Assembly (NCBI GenBank): GCA_964498125.1
Contig: CAZCGE010000030.1
Span: 1 to 64,000 of the forward strand
Length of the DNA stretch: 64,000 bases
DNA from: CAMDBL01 sp964498125
GTDB lineage: Bacteria > Pseudomonadota > Alphaproteobacteria > Rhizobiales > Hyphomicrobiaceae
Reading direction: 5' to 3'
Positions within the stretch are counted from its first letter, which is position 1, and each line of letters begins with the position of its first letter. Below, piece after piece: positions 1 to 8,965 of the stretch. The translations under genes were made by a program, and so were the position numbers. The notes under the pieces are model-generated. The model made no database searches. It saw only the letters and a program-made list of their open reading frames with translations, and was not told the origin of the DNA.

Positions 1-178
1 CGACGTGACGGGCGTGTGCACGCTTCCCGAAGGCACCGAGATGGTGATGCCGGGCGACAACTGCTCGATGGACGTCGAGCTGATCACGCCGATCGCCATG
101 GAGGAAAAGCAGCGCTTCGCCATCCGCGAAGGCGGCCGCACCGTCGGCGCCGGCGTCGTCGTCAAGATTACAGAGTAG
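1..178 (+). CDS. tuf: Elongation factor Tu, C-terminal fragment
   Basis: The window opens inside EF-Tu, the GTPase that delivers aminoacyl-tRNA to the ribosome. The last 58 codons are present and end at a TAG at 176-178. They encode the end of beta-barrel domain 3, with the family motifs [25 protein letters not shown] and VKITE. The G domain lies outside the window. A cysteine follows the PGDN motif where Val or Thr is more usual. The gene sits directly ahead of rpsJ, the classic str/S10 junction. The identification is secure from the conserved tail. Confidence 0.97.
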   Translation, partial: DVTGVCTLPEGTEMVMPGDNCSMDVELITPIAMEEKQRFAIREGGRTVGAGVVVKITE

Positions 179-187
179 GTCTTATGC

Positions 188-216
188 GAAGCGCCAGTCT
201 TAGAGATTGGCGCTTC
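188..216 (+). terminator. Strong hairpin between tuf and rpsJ
   Basis: A 13-bp stem (GAAGCGCCAGTCT paired with AGATTGGCGCTTC, one G-U pair) closes a 3-base loop (TAG at 201-203) ten bases after the tuf stop. Only a weak pyrimidine run (TTCAGTTC) follows. It could be a terminator or attenuator that sets how much tuf transcription reaches the S10 block, or an RNA-processing site. The stem is directly visible; its role is inferred. Confidence 0.55.
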
Positions 217-245
217 TTCAGTTCTCAGCGACCACAGAGATACCC

Positions 246-554
246 ATGAACGGCCAGAATATACGCATCCGACTCAAAGCGTTCGACCATCGCGTGCTCG
301 ATGCGTCGACGCGGGAGATCGTGAACACGGCCAAGCGTACGGGCGCGGATGTGCGGGGGCCCATTCCCCTGCCGACGCGCATCGAACGTTTTACCGTCAA
401 TCGCAGCCCGCATATCGACAAGAAGAGTCGAGAGCAGTTCGAGATGCGCACGCATAAACGCCTGCTCGACATCGTCGATCCGACGCCGCAAACCGTGGAC
501 GCGCTGATGAAGCTCGACCTGGCCGCCGGCGTCGACGTTGAGATCAAGCTTTAG
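246..554 (+). CDS. rpsJ: 30S ribosomal protein S10
   Basis: S10 (NusE) is a 30S head protein that also takes part in antitermination with NusB. The 102-residue product has the family's normal length and starts [15 protein letters not shown]. It keeps the [14 protein letters not shown] loop and ends VDVEIKL. In-frame codons run further upstream to 207, but they lie within the hairpin and do not match the family, so the ATG at 246 is preferred. It is the first gene of the S10 block. An unusual 105-base gap with heptamer repeats separates it from rplC. Confidence 0.97.
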   Translation: MNGQNIRIRLKAFDHRVLDASTREIVNTAKRTGADVRGPIPLPTRIERFTVNRSPHIDKKSREQFEMRTHKRLLDIVDPTPQTVDALMKLDLAAGVDVEIKL

Positions 555-557
555 AGG

Positions 558-644
558 GGCAATAGGCAGAAGGCAGTAGGCAATAGGCCAGCTGCCGTGG
601 AGCGAAGCAAAGCCCCTACTGCCTATTGTCTATTGCCTATTGCC
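558..644 (+). repeat. Inverted heptamer array (GGCAATA/GGCAGTA) between rpsJ and rplC
   Basis: Four tandem heptamers (GGCAATA, GGCAGAA, GGCAGTA, GGCAATA; 558-585) are followed by a 31-base spacer and four complementary heptamers (TACTGCC, TATTGTC, TATTGCC, TATTGCC; 617-644). The RNA would fold into a hairpin with a stem of about 28 bp containing a few mismatches. It begins four bases after the rpsJ stop and ends 15 bases before the rplC start. A longer array of the same type lies at 15021-15113. Confidence 0.9.
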
Positions 645-659
645 TTACGAGAGGGACCC

Positions 660-1367
660 ATGAGGTCAGGTGTCATAGCGCAGAAGGTCGGCATGACCCG
701 CATCTTCACAGATGGCGGCGAGCATATCCCGGTCACCGTGCTGCGCTTGGGCAAGTGCCAGGTGCTCGCGCACCGCACGGACGAAAAGAATGGCTACACC
801 GCGCTGCAGCTCGGCTCCGGCACGCGCAAGGCGTCGCGGCTGACCAAGGCTGAACGGCAGAACTTTGCCATCGTCAAGGTCGAGCCCAAGCGCCGATTGG
901 CGGAATTCCGCGTGTCCGCCGACAATCTGATCGAGGTCGGGGCGGAAATCACCGCCGACCACTTCATCACGGGCCAGTTCGTCGACGTGACGGCGACCAC
1001 ACAGGGCAAGGGCTTCCAAGGCCCGATGAAGCGCTGGAATTTCAGTGGCCTCAGGGCAACGCACGGTGTGTCGGTCTCGCATCGCAGCCACGGCTCGACC
1101 GGCCAGCGCCAGGATCCCGGCAAGGTCTTCAAGGGCAAGAAAATGGCCGGCCAGATGGGCAACGAGCGCGTCACCACGCAGAACCTCGTGGTCGTCAAGA
1201 CCGACGTCGCGCGCGGCCTGGTGATGGTGCGCGGCGCCGTCCCCGGCTCGAAGGGTGGCTGGGTGCTGGTGCGCGACGCAGTCAAGAAGAACCTGCCGAA
1301 AGATGCGCCCAAGCCCGGCGCGTTCCGCGTCGGCGGCGGCGTCGAAGTCCAGAAGGAGCAGGCCTGA
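660..1367 (+). CDS. rplC: 50S ribosomal protein L3
   Basis: L3 binds 23S rRNA near the peptidyl transferase centre and is needed early in 50S assembly. The 235-residue product has the VGMTRIF start region and the family signature around [16 protein letters not shown]. The Gln modified by PrmB in other bacteria would lie in the GSTGQRQ segment. The ATG at 660 has GAGAGGGA just upstream. An in-frame start at 597 would translate the heptamer hairpin and is rejected. The stop overlaps the rplD start by one base. Confidence 0.97.
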   Translation: MRSGVIAQKVGMTRIFTDGGEHIPVTVLRLGKCQVLAHRTDEKNGYTALQLGSGTRKASRLTKAERQNFAIVKVEPKRRLAEFRVSADNLIEVGAEITADHFITGQFVDVTATTQGKGFQGPMKRWNFSGLRATHGVSVSHRSHGSTGQRQDPGKVFKGKKMAGQMGNERVTTQNLVVVKTDVARGLVMVRGAVPGSKGGWVLVRDAVKKNLPKDAPKPGAFRVGGGVEVQKEQA

Positions 1368-1987
1368 TGCGCGCTGACGTCACCACGCTCGAGGCAACCA
1401 CCGCCGGCACCATCGAGCTCGACGATGCCATATTCGGATTGGATTCGCGCCAGGACCTGCTGCACCGCATGGTGCGCTGGCAGTTGTTGAAGCGCATGGC
1501 GGGCACCCATCATGCCCAGGACCGGTCGGAAGTCACGGTCACCGGCAAGAAGATGTTCAAGCAGAAAGGCACCGGCGGCGCCCGTCACGGGGACAAGTCG
1601 GCGCCGCAGTTTCGCGGCGGTGGCAAGGCGTTCGGACCGAAGCCGCGCAGCCACGCGATCGACCTGCCTAAGAAGGTGCGGGCATTGGCGCTGCGGCACG
1701 CCTTGTCGGCCAAGGCCAAGTCCGGCGACATCGTCGTGCTCGACAAGGCGGCTTCCAGCGCCGGCAAGACCAAGGCCCTGCGCGAGCAGTTCGCCAAGCT
1801 GGCCCTCAATAATGCCCTGATCATCGATGGCGCCGAGCTCGAGCCGACGTTCGCCCGGGCTGCCCGCAACATTCCCAATATCGACGTCCTGCCGGTGCAG
1901 GGCATCAACGTGTACGACATTCTGCGCCGCCGCAAACTGGTGCTGACCAAGGCGGCGGTCGAAGCACTGGAGGCGCGATTCAAATGA
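1367..1987 (+). CDS. rplD: 50S ribosomal protein L4
   Basis: L4 binds 23S rRNA domain I and lines the exit tunnel. In some bacteria it also represses the S10 operon. The 206-residue product has the conserved tunnel loop ([19 protein letters not shown], then [10 protein letters not shown]), the L4 hallmark. TGATG overlap with rplC and ATGA overlap with rplW imply tight translational coupling. No E. coli-type S10 leader is recognisable upstream, so autogenous control is unproven here. Confidence 0.97.
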   Translation: MRADVTTLEATTAGTIELDDAIFGLDSRQDLLHRMVRWQLLKRMAGTHHAQDRSEVTVTGKKMFKQKGTGGARHGDKSAPQFRGGGKAFGPKPRSHAIDLPKKVRALALRHALSAKAKSGDIVVLDKAASSAGKTKALREQFAKLALNNALIIDGAELEPTFARAARNIPNIDVLPVQGINVYDILRRRKLVLTKAAVEALEARFK

Positions 1988-2277
1988 ACCGCAACGAAGC
2001 CTATGACGTGATCCTGTCGCCGGTGATCACGGAGAAATCGACACTGGTCTCGCAGGCCAACCAGATCATCTTCAAGGTGGCGCCGAAGGCGACCAAGCCC
2101 GAGATCAAGGCGGCGATCGAGATGCTGTTCAACGTCAAGGTCAAGGCCGTCAATACGCACGTGCGCAAGGGCAAGATGCGGGTGTTCCGCGGCATTCGCT
2201 CGCGCCACAGTGACATGAAGCAGGCGATCGTGACGCTGGAGCCAGGGCACTCCATCGACGTCACGACCGGCCTGTAA
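1984..2277 (+). CDS. rplW: 50S ribosomal protein L23
   Basis: L23 sits at the mouth of the exit tunnel and docks trigger factor and SRP. The 97-residue product carries [12 protein letters not shown] near its N terminus and the [11 protein letters not shown] loop, both typical. It overlaps rplD by four bases. Length and position are standard for the S10 block. Confidence 0.96.
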   Translation: MNRNEAYDVILSPVITEKSTLVSQANQIIFKVAPKATKPEIKAAIEMLFNVKVKAVNTHVRKGKMRVFRGIRSRHSDMKQAIVTLEPGHSIDVTTGL

Positions 2278-2296
2278 GGAGGAGCGTCAGGATCCC

Positions 2297-3106
2297 ATGG
2301 CACTCAAGACATTCAGACCGACGACCCCTAGCCTCAGGCAACTTGTCCTTATCGACCGTTCACAATTGTGGAAGGGCGAGCCGATCAAGATGCTGGTGGA
2401 GGGCAAGTCCAAGACCGGCGGCCGCAACAACAACGGCCGCATCACCACCCGTCACATCGGTGGCGGACATAAACAGGGCTATCGGCTCGTCGACTTCCGC
2501 CGCCGCAAATTCGATGTGTCGGCCAATGTCGAGCGCATCGAATACGATCCCAATCGCACCGCCTTCATTGCGCTCGTCAAGTATGAGGACGGCGAACTCG
2601 CCTACATCCTGGCGCCGCAGCGGCTTGGCGTCGGCGACAAGGTGGTGTCGGGCGCCAAGGTGGACGTGAAGCCGGGTAATGCCATGCCGCTCAGCGCCAT
2701 GCCGATCGGCACCATCGTGCACAACGTCGAGATCAAGCCAGGCCGCGGTGGCCAGATTGCCCGCTCCGCCGGCTCCTTCACGCAACTTGTCGGCCGTGAT
2801 TCCGGCTGGGCCGTTCTCAAGCTGATGTCCGGCGAAACCCGCCGGGTCAGGGCCGACTGCATGGCCAGCATCGGCGCCGTCTCCAATCCGGATCATTCCA
2901 ACACTGTCGTTGGCAAGGCCGGTCGCAATCGCTGGAAGGGCAACCGCCCGACGGTGCGTTCGATCGCCATGAACCCGGTTGATCATCCCAACGGTGGCCG
3001 CACCAAGGGCGGCAAGCATTGGGCGACGCCTTGGGGCAAGAGCACCAAGGGCTTCAAGACGCGTAAGAACAAGTCGACGGACAAATACATCATTCGTGGT
3101 CGCTAA
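2297..3106 (+). CDS. rplB: 50S ribosomal protein L2, variant active-site loop
   Basis: L2 joins the subunits and sits next to the peptidyl transferase centre. The 269-residue product has [20 protein letters not shown] (residues 38-57) and the C-terminal loop MNPVDH. That loop then reads [17 protein letters not shown]. The usual HPHGGGEG has lost its second His (Asn232) and the GEG stretch, leaving the protein a few residues short of the common 274-278. The Asp229-His230 pair is retained. GGAGGAG lies upstream of the ATG. No other sign of decay is seen. Confidence 0.96.
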   Translation: MALKTFRPTTPSLRQLVLIDRSQLWKGEPIKMLVEGKSKTGGRNNNGRITTRHIGGGHKQGYRLVDFRRRKFDVSANVERIEYDPNRTAFIALVKYEDGELAYILAPQRLGVGDKVVSGAKVDVKPGNAMPLSAMPIGTIVHNVEIKPGRGGQIARSAGSFTQLVGRDSGWAVLKLMSGETRRVRADCMASIGAVSNPDHSNTVVGKAGRNRWKGNRPTVRSIAMNPVDHPNGGRTKGGKHWATPWGKSTKGFKTRKNKSTDKYIIRGR

Positions 3107-3139
3107 TCCCAGAAGTGACGGCGCAGCAGGAGCCAAAAC

Positions 3140-3418
3140 GTGGCACGCTCAGTATGGAAAGGCCCATTCGTAGACGGCAACCTTCTCAAGAAGGCAGAGA
3201 AGGTGCGCGCGTCGGGCCGCAGCGAGATCATCAAAACGTGGAGCCGCAGGACGACCATCCTGCCGCAATTCGTCGGCCTGACCTTCGGCGTCCACAATGG
3301 CCAAAAGCACATCCCCGTGTCGATCAGCGAGGACATGATCGGCATGAAGCTCGGCGAGTTTTCGCCGACGCGGGTGTTCCATGGTCATGGCGGCGACAAG
3401 AAAGCGGTGAAGAGGTAA
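3140..3418 (+). CDS. rpsS: 30S ribosomal protein S19
   Basis: S19 is a 30S head protein that pairs with S13 near the A site. The 92-residue product starts at a GTG ([16 protein letters not shown]) and contains the signature [18 protein letters not shown], followed by [18 protein letters not shown]. Length and order after rplB are standard. The stop is one base before the rplV ATG. Confidence 0.96.
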   Translation: MARSVWKGPFVDGNLLKKAEKVRASGRSEIIKTWSRRTTILPQFVGLTFGVHNGQKHIPVSISEDMIGMKLGEFSPTRVFHGHGGDKKAVKR

Positions 3419-3419
3419 C

Positions 3420-3818
3420 ATGGGCAAGCCCAAACACCCGCGCGCGCTGCCTGACAGCGACGCCAAAGCGGTGGTGAAGAACCTCAAGGTCTCGCCGCAG
3501 AAGCTCAATCTGGTCGCCGGCATGATCCGCGGCAAGAAGGTCGAGCAGGCGCTCGCCGACTTGCAGTTTTCCCGCAAGCGCATCGCCCAGGACGTGCGCA
3601 AGTGCGTCATGTCGGCGGTGGCCAACGCCGAGAACAATCACGGGCTCGATGTCAATGAACTGGTGGTGGCTGAAGCCTGGGTCGGCAAGAACCTGGTCAT
3701 GAAGCGGTTTCATCCGCGTGGCCGTGGCCGCTCGGGCAAGATCCTGAAACCGTTCTCACAGATTACCGTGGTCGTGCGTGCCGTCAGCGAAGATGCGGCT
3801 GCCAAGGAGGCCGAGTAA
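3420..3818 (+). CDS. rplV: 50S ribosomal protein L22
   Basis: L22 contacts all 23S rRNA domains and forms part of the exit tunnel constriction where macrolides bind. The 132-residue product has [20 protein letters not shown] and the tunnel-loop and C-terminal region [14 protein letters not shown]. It lies one base after rpsS and one base before rpsC, so it is part of one transcript. A short acidic tail (EDAAAKEAE) is the only lineage-specific part. Confidence 0.96.
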   Translation: MGKPKHPRALPDSDAKAVVKNLKVSPQKLNLVAGMIRGKKVEQALADLQFSRKRIAQDVRKCVMSAVANAENNHGLDVNELVVAEAWVGKNLVMKRFHPRGRGRSGKILKPFSQITVVVRAVSEDAAAKEAE

Positions 3819-3819
3819 T

Positions 3820-4647
3820 ATGGGTCATAAAGTCAACCCAATCGGGCTGCGCCTCGGCGTCAATCGGACCTGGGACAGCCGTTGGTTTTCCAGTCGCGGC
3901 GAGTATGGACGCCTGCTGCATGAGGACATCGCGATCCGCGCCCATATCATGAAGATGCAGCGCCAGGCCGGCATCTCCAAGGTCGTCATCGAGCGCCCGC
4001 ACAAGAAGTGCCGCGTCACCGTGCACACGGCCCGCCCCGGCGTGCTGATCGGCAAGAAGGGTACCGACATTGAGAAGCTGCGCGGCGAGTTGGCGCGGCT
4101 GACGGCCTCCGAAGTTCACCTCAACATCCTCGAGGTGAGGAAGCCTGAAGTCGACGCCGTGTTGGTCGCCGAGGCCATCGCCCAGCAGCTCGAGCGGCGG
4201 ATTGCATTCCGGCGCGCCATGAAGCGCTCGGTCCAGTCGGCGCTGCGGCTCGGCGCGCTCGGCATTCGCATCAACGTCGCTGGCCGGCTCGGTGGCGCCG
4301 AGATCGCCCGCACCGAATGGTATCGCGAGGGTCGGGTGCCGCTGCACACGCTGCGCGCCGACATCGACTTTGGCTATGGACTGGCGCAGACGGCATACGG
4401 CGTCATCGGTATCAAGGTCTGGATCTTCAAGGGCGAGATCATGGAGCATGATCCGATGGCTGCCGAAAAGCGGTCGCTGGACATGCAGGAGAGTGGCTCA
4501 CCCAGGCCACGTCGCGACGACGACCGGCAGGACCGGCGCGAGCGGCGCGGCGGCCGTGGCCGTGGCGGCGGCGGTGGTGGTGGTGGTGGTGGCGATCGTG
4601 ATCGCGGCGGCGCCGCACCCGCACCCGCCACCGGCGAGACGACTTGA
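3820..4647 (+). CDS. rpsC: 30S ribosomal protein S3 with Gly/Arg-rich tail
   Basis: S3 lies at the mRNA entry tunnel and takes part in helicase activity with S4 and S5. The core ([15 protein letters not shown] domain with [14 protein letters not shown], then [13 protein letters not shown]) covers about residues 1-220. The remaining 55 residues form a low-complexity tail rich in Arg, Asp and Gly, including an unbroken ten-glycine run from repeated GGC/GGT codons at about 4563-4592, making the protein 275 residues. The ATG at 3820 follows GGAGG. The frame opens earlier, inside rplV, but family length supports 3820. Confidence 0.96.
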   Translation: MGHKVNPIGLRLGVNRTWDSRWFSSRGEYGRLLHEDIAIRAHIMKMQRQAGISKVVIERPHKKCRVTVHTARPGVLIGKKGTDIEKLRGELARLTASEVHLNILEVRKPEVDAVLVAEAIAQQLERRIAFRRAMKRSVQSALRLGALGIRINVAGRLGGAEIARTEWYREGRVPLHTLRADIDFGYGLAQTAYGVIGIKVWIFKGEIMEHDPMAAEKRSLDMQESGSPRPRRDDDRQDRRERRGGRGRGGGGGGGGGGDRDRGGAAPAPATGETT

Positions 4648-4665
4648 GGCAACAGGTAGAAGAAC

Positions 4666-5076
4666 ATGCTGCAACCCAAGCGCACAAAGTTTCGCAAGGC
4701 CTTCAAGGGTCGAATCCACGGCAAGGCCAAGGGCGGGACGGCTTTGAATTTTGGCTCGCATGGCCTCAAGGCCGTCGAGCCCGAGCGGCTGACCGCGCGT
4801 CAGATCGAGGCGGCACGGCGCGCCATCACGCGGCACATGAAGCGCGCTGGTCGTGTCTGGATCCGCATCTTTCCCGATTTGCCGGTGACGAAGAAGCCGG
4901 CCGAAGTGCGCATGGGCTCGGGCAAGGGCTCGCCCGAGTTGTGGTGCGCACGCGTCAAGCCGGGGCGGATCATGTTCGAACTCGATGGCGTGACGGACCA
5001 GGTGGCGCGCGAAGCGCTGACGCTGGGCGCCGCCAAGCTGCCGATCAAGACGAGAATCGTAACACGCATCGGCTGA
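4666..5076 (+). CDS. rplP: 50S ribosomal protein L16
   Basis: L16 helps position A-site tRNA and is needed late in 50S assembly. The 136-residue product starts [16 protein letters not shown] and has [25 protein letters not shown], which includes the arginine hydroxylated by RoxA/YcfD in some species. Length and order between rpsC and rpmC are standard. Confidence 0.96.
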   Translation: MLQPKRTKFRKAFKGRIHGKAKGGTALNFGSHGLKAVEPERLTARQIEAARRAITRHMKRAGRVWIRIFPDLPVTKKPAEVRMGSGKGSPELWCARVKPGRIMFELDGVTDQVAREALTLGAAKLPIKTRIVTRIG

Positions 5077-5116
5077 TGTCGGCCGGTGAAGGCCCTGGAG
5101 ACCTGGGAAGCAGAAT

Positions 5117-5326
5117 ATGAAGGTAGCCGAGATCAGAGACATGACGCTCGACCAGCTGGACGACCAGTTGGGCAAGCTCAAGAAGGAGCAGTTCAACCTG
5201 CGCTTTCAGAGAGCTTCGGGCCAGCTCGAGAATACGTCGCGGATTCGTGATGTCCGCCGCGATATTGCGCGCGTGATGACGATTGCCCGCCAGAAGCACA
5301 AGGGCGCCGGCAAGCCGCGCGCATGA
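5117..5326 (+). CDS. rpmC: 50S ribosomal protein L29
   Basis: L29 sits near the tunnel exit beside L23. The 69-residue product is the usual two-helix protein: [20 protein letters not shown], then [20 protein letters not shown], which is the family signature. GGAGACCTGGGAAG lies upstream of the ATG. The next gene, rpsQ, starts 14 bases after its stop. Confidence 0.95.
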   Translation: MKVAEIRDMTLDQLDDQLGKLKKEQFNLRFQRASGQLENTSRIRDVRRDIARVMTIARQKHKGAGKPRA

Positions 5327-5340
5327 TGGAGTAGGAAGAG

Positions 5341-5577
5341 ATGCCGAAACGCGTCCTGCAAGGCGTTGTCGTTTCCGACAAGAACGACAAGACAGTGGTG
5401 GTCGAGGTGGAGCGCCGCTTCATCCATCCGCTGCTGAAGAAGACCGTGCGCCGGTCGAAGAAGTACCACGCGCATGACGAAGCCAACACGTTCGAGATCG
5501 GCGACCAGGTGCGCATCGAAGAGGGCAGGCCGGTCTCGAAGCTGAAGCGCTGGGTTGTCATGCCGAAACAGACGTAG
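5341..5577 (+). CDS. rpsQ: 30S ribosomal protein S17
   Basis: S17 is a primary 16S rRNA binder with an OB fold. The 78-residue product starts [21 protein letters not shown] and keeps [19 protein letters not shown]. It is the last gene of the S10 block. A 173-base gap without any recognisable gene separates it from rplN, wider than usual at this junction. Confidence 0.96.
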   Translation: MPKRVLQGVVVSDKNDKTVVVEVERRFIHPLLKKTVRRSKKYHAHDEANTFEIGDQVRIEEGRPVSKLKRWVVMPKQT

Positions 5578-5750
5578 CGGCGGCCCGGCTCGGTCCAAGG
5601 CTGCGCCGGGCGGTTGTCGCCATGGCGCGGGTCGGGATCGGCGGTTCACGCCGCGAAGTTTGGGCCGCGGCGACAGGAATGAGAATGGGCCGTCGAGGTC
5701 CGAGCGATATGAAGGCCGCGATCGGGATGCGGCAGGAAGGTTGAGACGCG

Positions 5751-6119
5751 ATGATCCAGATGGAGACCAGTCTCGACGTCGCCGACAATTCGGGCGCGCG
5801 TCGGGTGCAGTGCATCAAGGTGCTCGGCGGCTCTAAGCGGCGGTATGCCTCGATCGGCGATACCATTGTCGTGTCGGTGACGGAGGCAATTCCGCGCGGT
5901 CGCGTCAAGAAGGGCCAGGTCATGAAGGCCGTCGTCGTGCGCACCGCCAAGGGCGTGCGCCGGGCCGATGGGTCGCTGATCCGTTTCGACCGCAATGCCG
6001 CCGTTCTGATCAACCCGCAAGGCGAGCCGGTCGGCACGCGCATCTTCGGGCCTGTCACGCGCGAGTTGAGGGGCAAGAACCACATGAAGATCGTCTCGCT
6101 TGCGCCGGAGGTGCTGTGA
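5751..6119 (+). CDS. rplN: 50S ribosomal protein L14
   Basis: L14 forms part of the subunit interface and of the RsfS silencing site. The 122-residue product starts [23 protein letters not shown] and has [19 protein letters not shown], both diagnostic. It opens the spc block. Its TGA overlaps the rplX ATG by one base (GTGATG). Confidence 0.96.
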   Translation: MIQMETSLDVADNSGARRVQCIKVLGGSKRRYASIGDTIVVSVTEAIPRGRVKKGQVMKAVVVRTAKGVRRADGSLIRFDRNAAVLINPQGEPVGTRIFGPVTRELRGKNHMKIVSLAPEVL

Positions 6120-6448
6120 TGGCCTCGCTCAAGATCAAAAAGGGCGATCGCGTCATTGTTCTGACTGGCCGCGACAAAGGCAAGCAGGGCGAAGTGATCG
6201 AGGTCAGGCCCAAGGAAAAGCGGGCGCTCGTGCGTGGCGTCAATATCGTGCGGCGCCACACGCGCCAGACGGCGCAGCAGGCCGGCGGCATCCTGTCCAA
6301 GGAGGCGTCGATCGACCTTTCCAATCTGGCGGTCGAGGATCCCAAGGACGGCAAGCCGACCCGTGTCGGCTTCAAGTTCCTCGACGACGGCAAGAAGGTG
6401 CGCTTTGCCAAGCGTTCCGGCGAGATCATCCCTGAGAAGAGCAACTAG
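6119..6448 (+). CDS. rplX: 50S ribosomal protein L24
   Basis: L24 is an early 50S assembly initiator. The 109-residue product has the KOW motif [20 protein letters not shown] near the N terminus, followed by [19 protein letters not shown]. An in-frame GTG lies just before the ATG at 6119; the ATG, which overlaps the rplN stop, is preferred. rplE begins two bases downstream. Confidence 0.95.
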   Translation: MASLKIKKGDRVIVLTGRDKGKQGEVIEVRPKEKRALVRGVNIVRRHTRQTAQQAGGILSKEASIDLSNLAVEDPKDGKPTRVGFKFLDDGKKVRFAKRSGEIIPEKSN

Positions 6449-6450
6449 CC

Positions 6451-7167
6451 ATGGCCGAAAACGACAAGCCAAAGAAGGGCGACAAGCCCGCCGCCGCCCA
6501 GCCCGCCGCCAAGAGTGGTGGCAAGGGTGGCGCGGCAGCGCAGGGCAAGGGTACGCCGCGCAAGGGCAAGGCCGCCGCCAAGGGCGATGTGGCCCAGGCG
6601 CCAGCCAAGCCGCGCCCGAAGGACTACAAGCCGCGCTTGAAGGTTCACTACGATACCGTGGTGCACCAGGCGTTGGTCGAAAAGTTCGGCTACAAGAATC
6701 CCATGCAGGTGCCGCGCCTGGAGAAGATCGTGCTCAACATGGGCGTCGGTGAGGCCGTGAACGACCGCAAGAAGGTCGAGAACGCCGCCGGCGACCTGTC
6801 GATGATCGCCGGACAGCGGCCGGTCATCACGCGGGCACGCAAGTCGATCGCCACATACAAGGTGCGCGAAGGCATGGCACTCGGCGCCAAGGTGACCCTG
6901 CGCGGCCACCGCATGTACGAGTTCCTCGATCGGTTCGTGACGATCGCCATGCCGCGCATCAAGGACTTCCGCGGGCTCAACCCCAAGAGCTTCGATGGAC
7001 GCGGCAACTATGCGGTCGGCCTGAAGGAGCACATCGTATTTCCTGAGATCGACTACGACAAGGTGGACGAAGTCTGGGGTATGGACGTCGTGATCTGCAC
7101 AACCGCAACAACGGACGATGAGGCGCGCGAACTGTTGCGCGCTTTCAAGTTCCCGTTCCGCAACTGA
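6451..7167 (+). CDS. rplE: 50S ribosomal protein L5 with basic N-terminal extension
   Basis: L5 anchors 5S rRNA and touches P-site tRNA. Residues from about 58 onward are normal L5 ([15 protein letters not shown], then [21 protein letters not shown], and the [16 protein letters not shown] signature). They are preceded by roughly 55 extra residues rich in Lys, Ala, Gly and Pro, giving 238 residues against the usual 179-185. The ATG lies two bases after rplX. The first Met of the normal core is not at the expected L5 start, so the extension is probably translated. Confidence 0.95.
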   Translation: MAENDKPKKGDKPAAAQPAAKSGGKGGAAAQGKGTPRKGKAAAKGDVAQAPAKPRPKDYKPRLKVHYDTVVHQALVEKFGYKNPMQVPRLEKIVLNMGVGEAVNDRKKVENAAGDLSMIAGQRPVITRARKSIATYKVREGMALGAKVTLRGHRMYEFLDRFVTIAMPRIKDFRGLNPKSFDGRGNYAVGLKEHIVFPEIDYDKVDEVWGMDVVICTTATTDDEARELLRAFKFPFRN

Positions 7168-7220
7168 GGGACCTCGGGCTGCCAGACAGGGTACCCGAAA
7201 GGCCTTTGGAGGATGAATGA

Positions 7221-7526
7221 ATGTCAAAGCTTAGTTCGGTCGAGAAGAACAACAAGAGGCGCAGACTGGCGGCGCAATACGCAGCCAAGCGCAAGAAGTT
7301 GAAGGCGGTCGCCGATGACCTCAAGCGCCCGGCGGAAGAGCGCTTTGCGGCGCGGCTGAAGCTGGCCGAGCTGCCACGCAACTCATCGGCGACGCGCATT
7401 CGCAACCGCTGCGAAATCACCGGCCGCGCGCGCGGCTACTACCGCAAGCTCAGAATGTGCCGGCACAAGCTTCGGGAGCTGGCCTCGCAAGGCCGCATCC
7501 CGGGCATGGTCAAGGCGAGCTGGTAA
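7221..7526 (+). CDS. rpsN: 30S ribosomal protein S14, zinc-free type
   Basis: S14 completes the 30S head. This 101-residue form lacks the CxxC pairs of the zinc-binding short type and carries [21 protein letters not shown] near the C terminus, as in most proteobacteria. GGAGGATGA precedes the ATG. It lies between rplE and rpsH as expected. Confidence 0.96.
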   Translation: MSKLSSVEKNNKRRRLAAQYAAKRKKLKAVADDLKRPAEERFAARLKLAELPRNSSATRIRNRCEITGRARGYYRKLRMCRHKLRELASQGRIPGMVKASW

Positions 7527-7540
7527 GGAGAGAATGCGCG

Positions 7541-7939
7541 ATGGCACTCAATGATCCGCTGGGCGACATGCTGACCCGCATCCGCAATGCCCAGCTTCGC
7601 CGCCGCCCGAAGGTGTCGACCCCGGGCTCGAAACTGCGTCGGCGCGTGCTCGACGTGCTGGCCGAGGAAGGCTATATCCGCGGCTATACCACGGTCGAGC
7701 AGAAGGGCCTGTCGCCCATCTTCGAGATCGAACTGAAGTACTTCGGCGGGCAGCCGGCGATCCGCGATATCAAGCGCATCTCCAAGCCGGGCCGGCGCGT
7801 TTACTCGCCGGTCACGGAGCTGCCGACGATTGCCAATGGGCTCGGTGTGTCGATCCTGTCGACGCCCAAGGGCGTGATGTCGGACATGCGGGCGCGCGAA
7901 GAGAATGTTGGCGGCGAGATCCTTTGCTCGGTGTTCTAG
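7541..7939 (+). CDS. rpsH: 30S ribosomal protein S8
   Basis: S8 is a central-domain 16S rRNA binder and the spc operon repressor in E. coli. The 132-residue product starts [18 protein letters not shown] and ends with the signature [22 protein letters not shown]. An earlier in-frame ATG lies inside rpsN and is rejected because family length fits the ATG at 7541, which follows AAGGAGAG. Confidence 0.96.
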   Translation: MALNDPLGDMLTRIRNAQLRRRPKVSTPGSKLRRRVLDVLAEEGYIRGYTTVEQKGLSPIFEIELKYFGGQPAIRDIKRISKPGRRVYSPVTELPTIANGLGVSILSTPKGVMSDMRAREENVGGEILCSVF

Positions 7940-8021
7940 GGCGGGGCTGGCCGGACACGCCGGCGCCATCGTCCGCGACTGCAGCAAGACTGGGAACGCC
8001 AAGACGGGTTTGGAGCGAGCA

Positions 8022-8564
8022 ATGTCACGGATAGGTAAGAAGCCGGTGCCGGTTCCGTCGAATGTGACGGCGAGCGTATCGGGGCAGACCGTCAAAATGA
8101 AGGGTCCGAAGGGCGAACTCTCGTTCACCCTGCCGGAGGAGCTTCTTGTCGCCAAGACCGATGCTGGCATCGAAGTGACGCCGCGCGAGGAAACCAAGCG
8201 GGCGCGGTCGATGTGGGGCATGTCGCGGACCAGGGTCAACAACCTGATAACGGGCGTGACGCAGGGCTATAGTCACACACTGGAGATCCAGGGTGTCGGC
8301 TTCCGAGCGGCCTTGAAGGGCAAGGACCAGCTGCAGCTGCAGGTTGGCTTCAGCCACGACGTGCTGCACACAATCCCCAGTGGGGTGGACGTTAAAGTGG
8401 CCGGCGCCAAGCAGGAAATCATCACGGTCTCGGGCATCGACAAGCAGGTGGTCGGCCAAGTCGCCGCGGACATTCGTAGTTCCCGGCCGCCGGAGCCCTA
8501 CCAGGGCAAGGGCGTGCGCTACCAGGGCGAGTACGTCTTCCGCAAGGAAGGCAAGAAGAAGTAG
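8022..8564 (+). CDS. rplF: 50S ribosomal protein L6
   Basis: L6 lies near the factor-binding site at the base of the L7/L12 stalk. The 180-residue product starts [15 protein letters not shown] and ends with the signature [24 protein letters not shown]. The frame is open upstream to 7905, but the extra residues do not match L6, so 8022 is chosen. An 82-base gap separates it from rpsH. Confidence 0.96.
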   Translation: MSRIGKKPVPVPSNVTASVSGQTVKMKGPKGELSFTLPEELLVAKTDAGIEVTPREETKRARSMWGMSRTRVNNLITGVTQGYSHTLEIQGVGFRAALKGKDQLQLQVGFSHDVLHTIPSGVDVKVAGAKQEIITVSGIDKQVVGQVAADIRSSRPPEPYQGKGVRYQGEYVFRKEGKKK

Positions 8565-8576
8565 AGGCGAGAATCC

Positions 8577-8939
8577 ATGTCTACGCTATCGAGCCGATCG
8601 TTCAAGCGCGCGCGCCGGGTTCGGCACAGACTGAAGGCGCTCGCAACCACGAAGCCGAGGCTGTCGGTATTCCGCTCCTCGCAGCATATCTATGCGCAGA
8701 TCATCGACGATGTGGCCGGACGCACGTTGGCTGCGGCATCGAGCTTGGAAAAAGAGCTGAAGTCGTCACTCAAGACGGGGGCTGACAAGGCCGCCGCCGC
8801 CAAGGTCGGCAAACTGTTGGCTGACCGGGCGGTCAAAGCTGGCGTTGGCGTTGTTGTGTTCGACCGTGGCCCCTACCTGTTCCACGGTCGCGTCAAGGCG
8901 CTGGCCGATGCCGCCCGCGAGGGCGGACTGAAGTTCTAA
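8577..8939 (+). CDS. rplR: 50S ribosomal protein L18
   Basis: L18 binds 5S rRNA together with L5 and L25. The 120-residue product has an Arg-rich start ([10 protein letters not shown]), then [18 protein letters not shown] and the C-terminal [26 protein letters not shown], all typical. It lies 12 bases after rplF. Confidence 0.96.
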   Translation: MSTLSSRSFKRARRVRHRLKALATTKPRLSVFRSSQHIYAQIIDDVAGRTLAAASSLEKELKSSLKTGADKAAAAKVGKLLADRAVKAGVGVVVFDRGPYLFHGRVKALADAAREGGLKF

Positions 8940-8965
8940 AGAGACTAGAGAGAAAGGGTGTCCAC

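Noticed and set aside
558..644. CRISPR array
   Set aside because: Units are 7 bases with no spacers and are arranged as an inverted pair, unlike CRISPR repeats.
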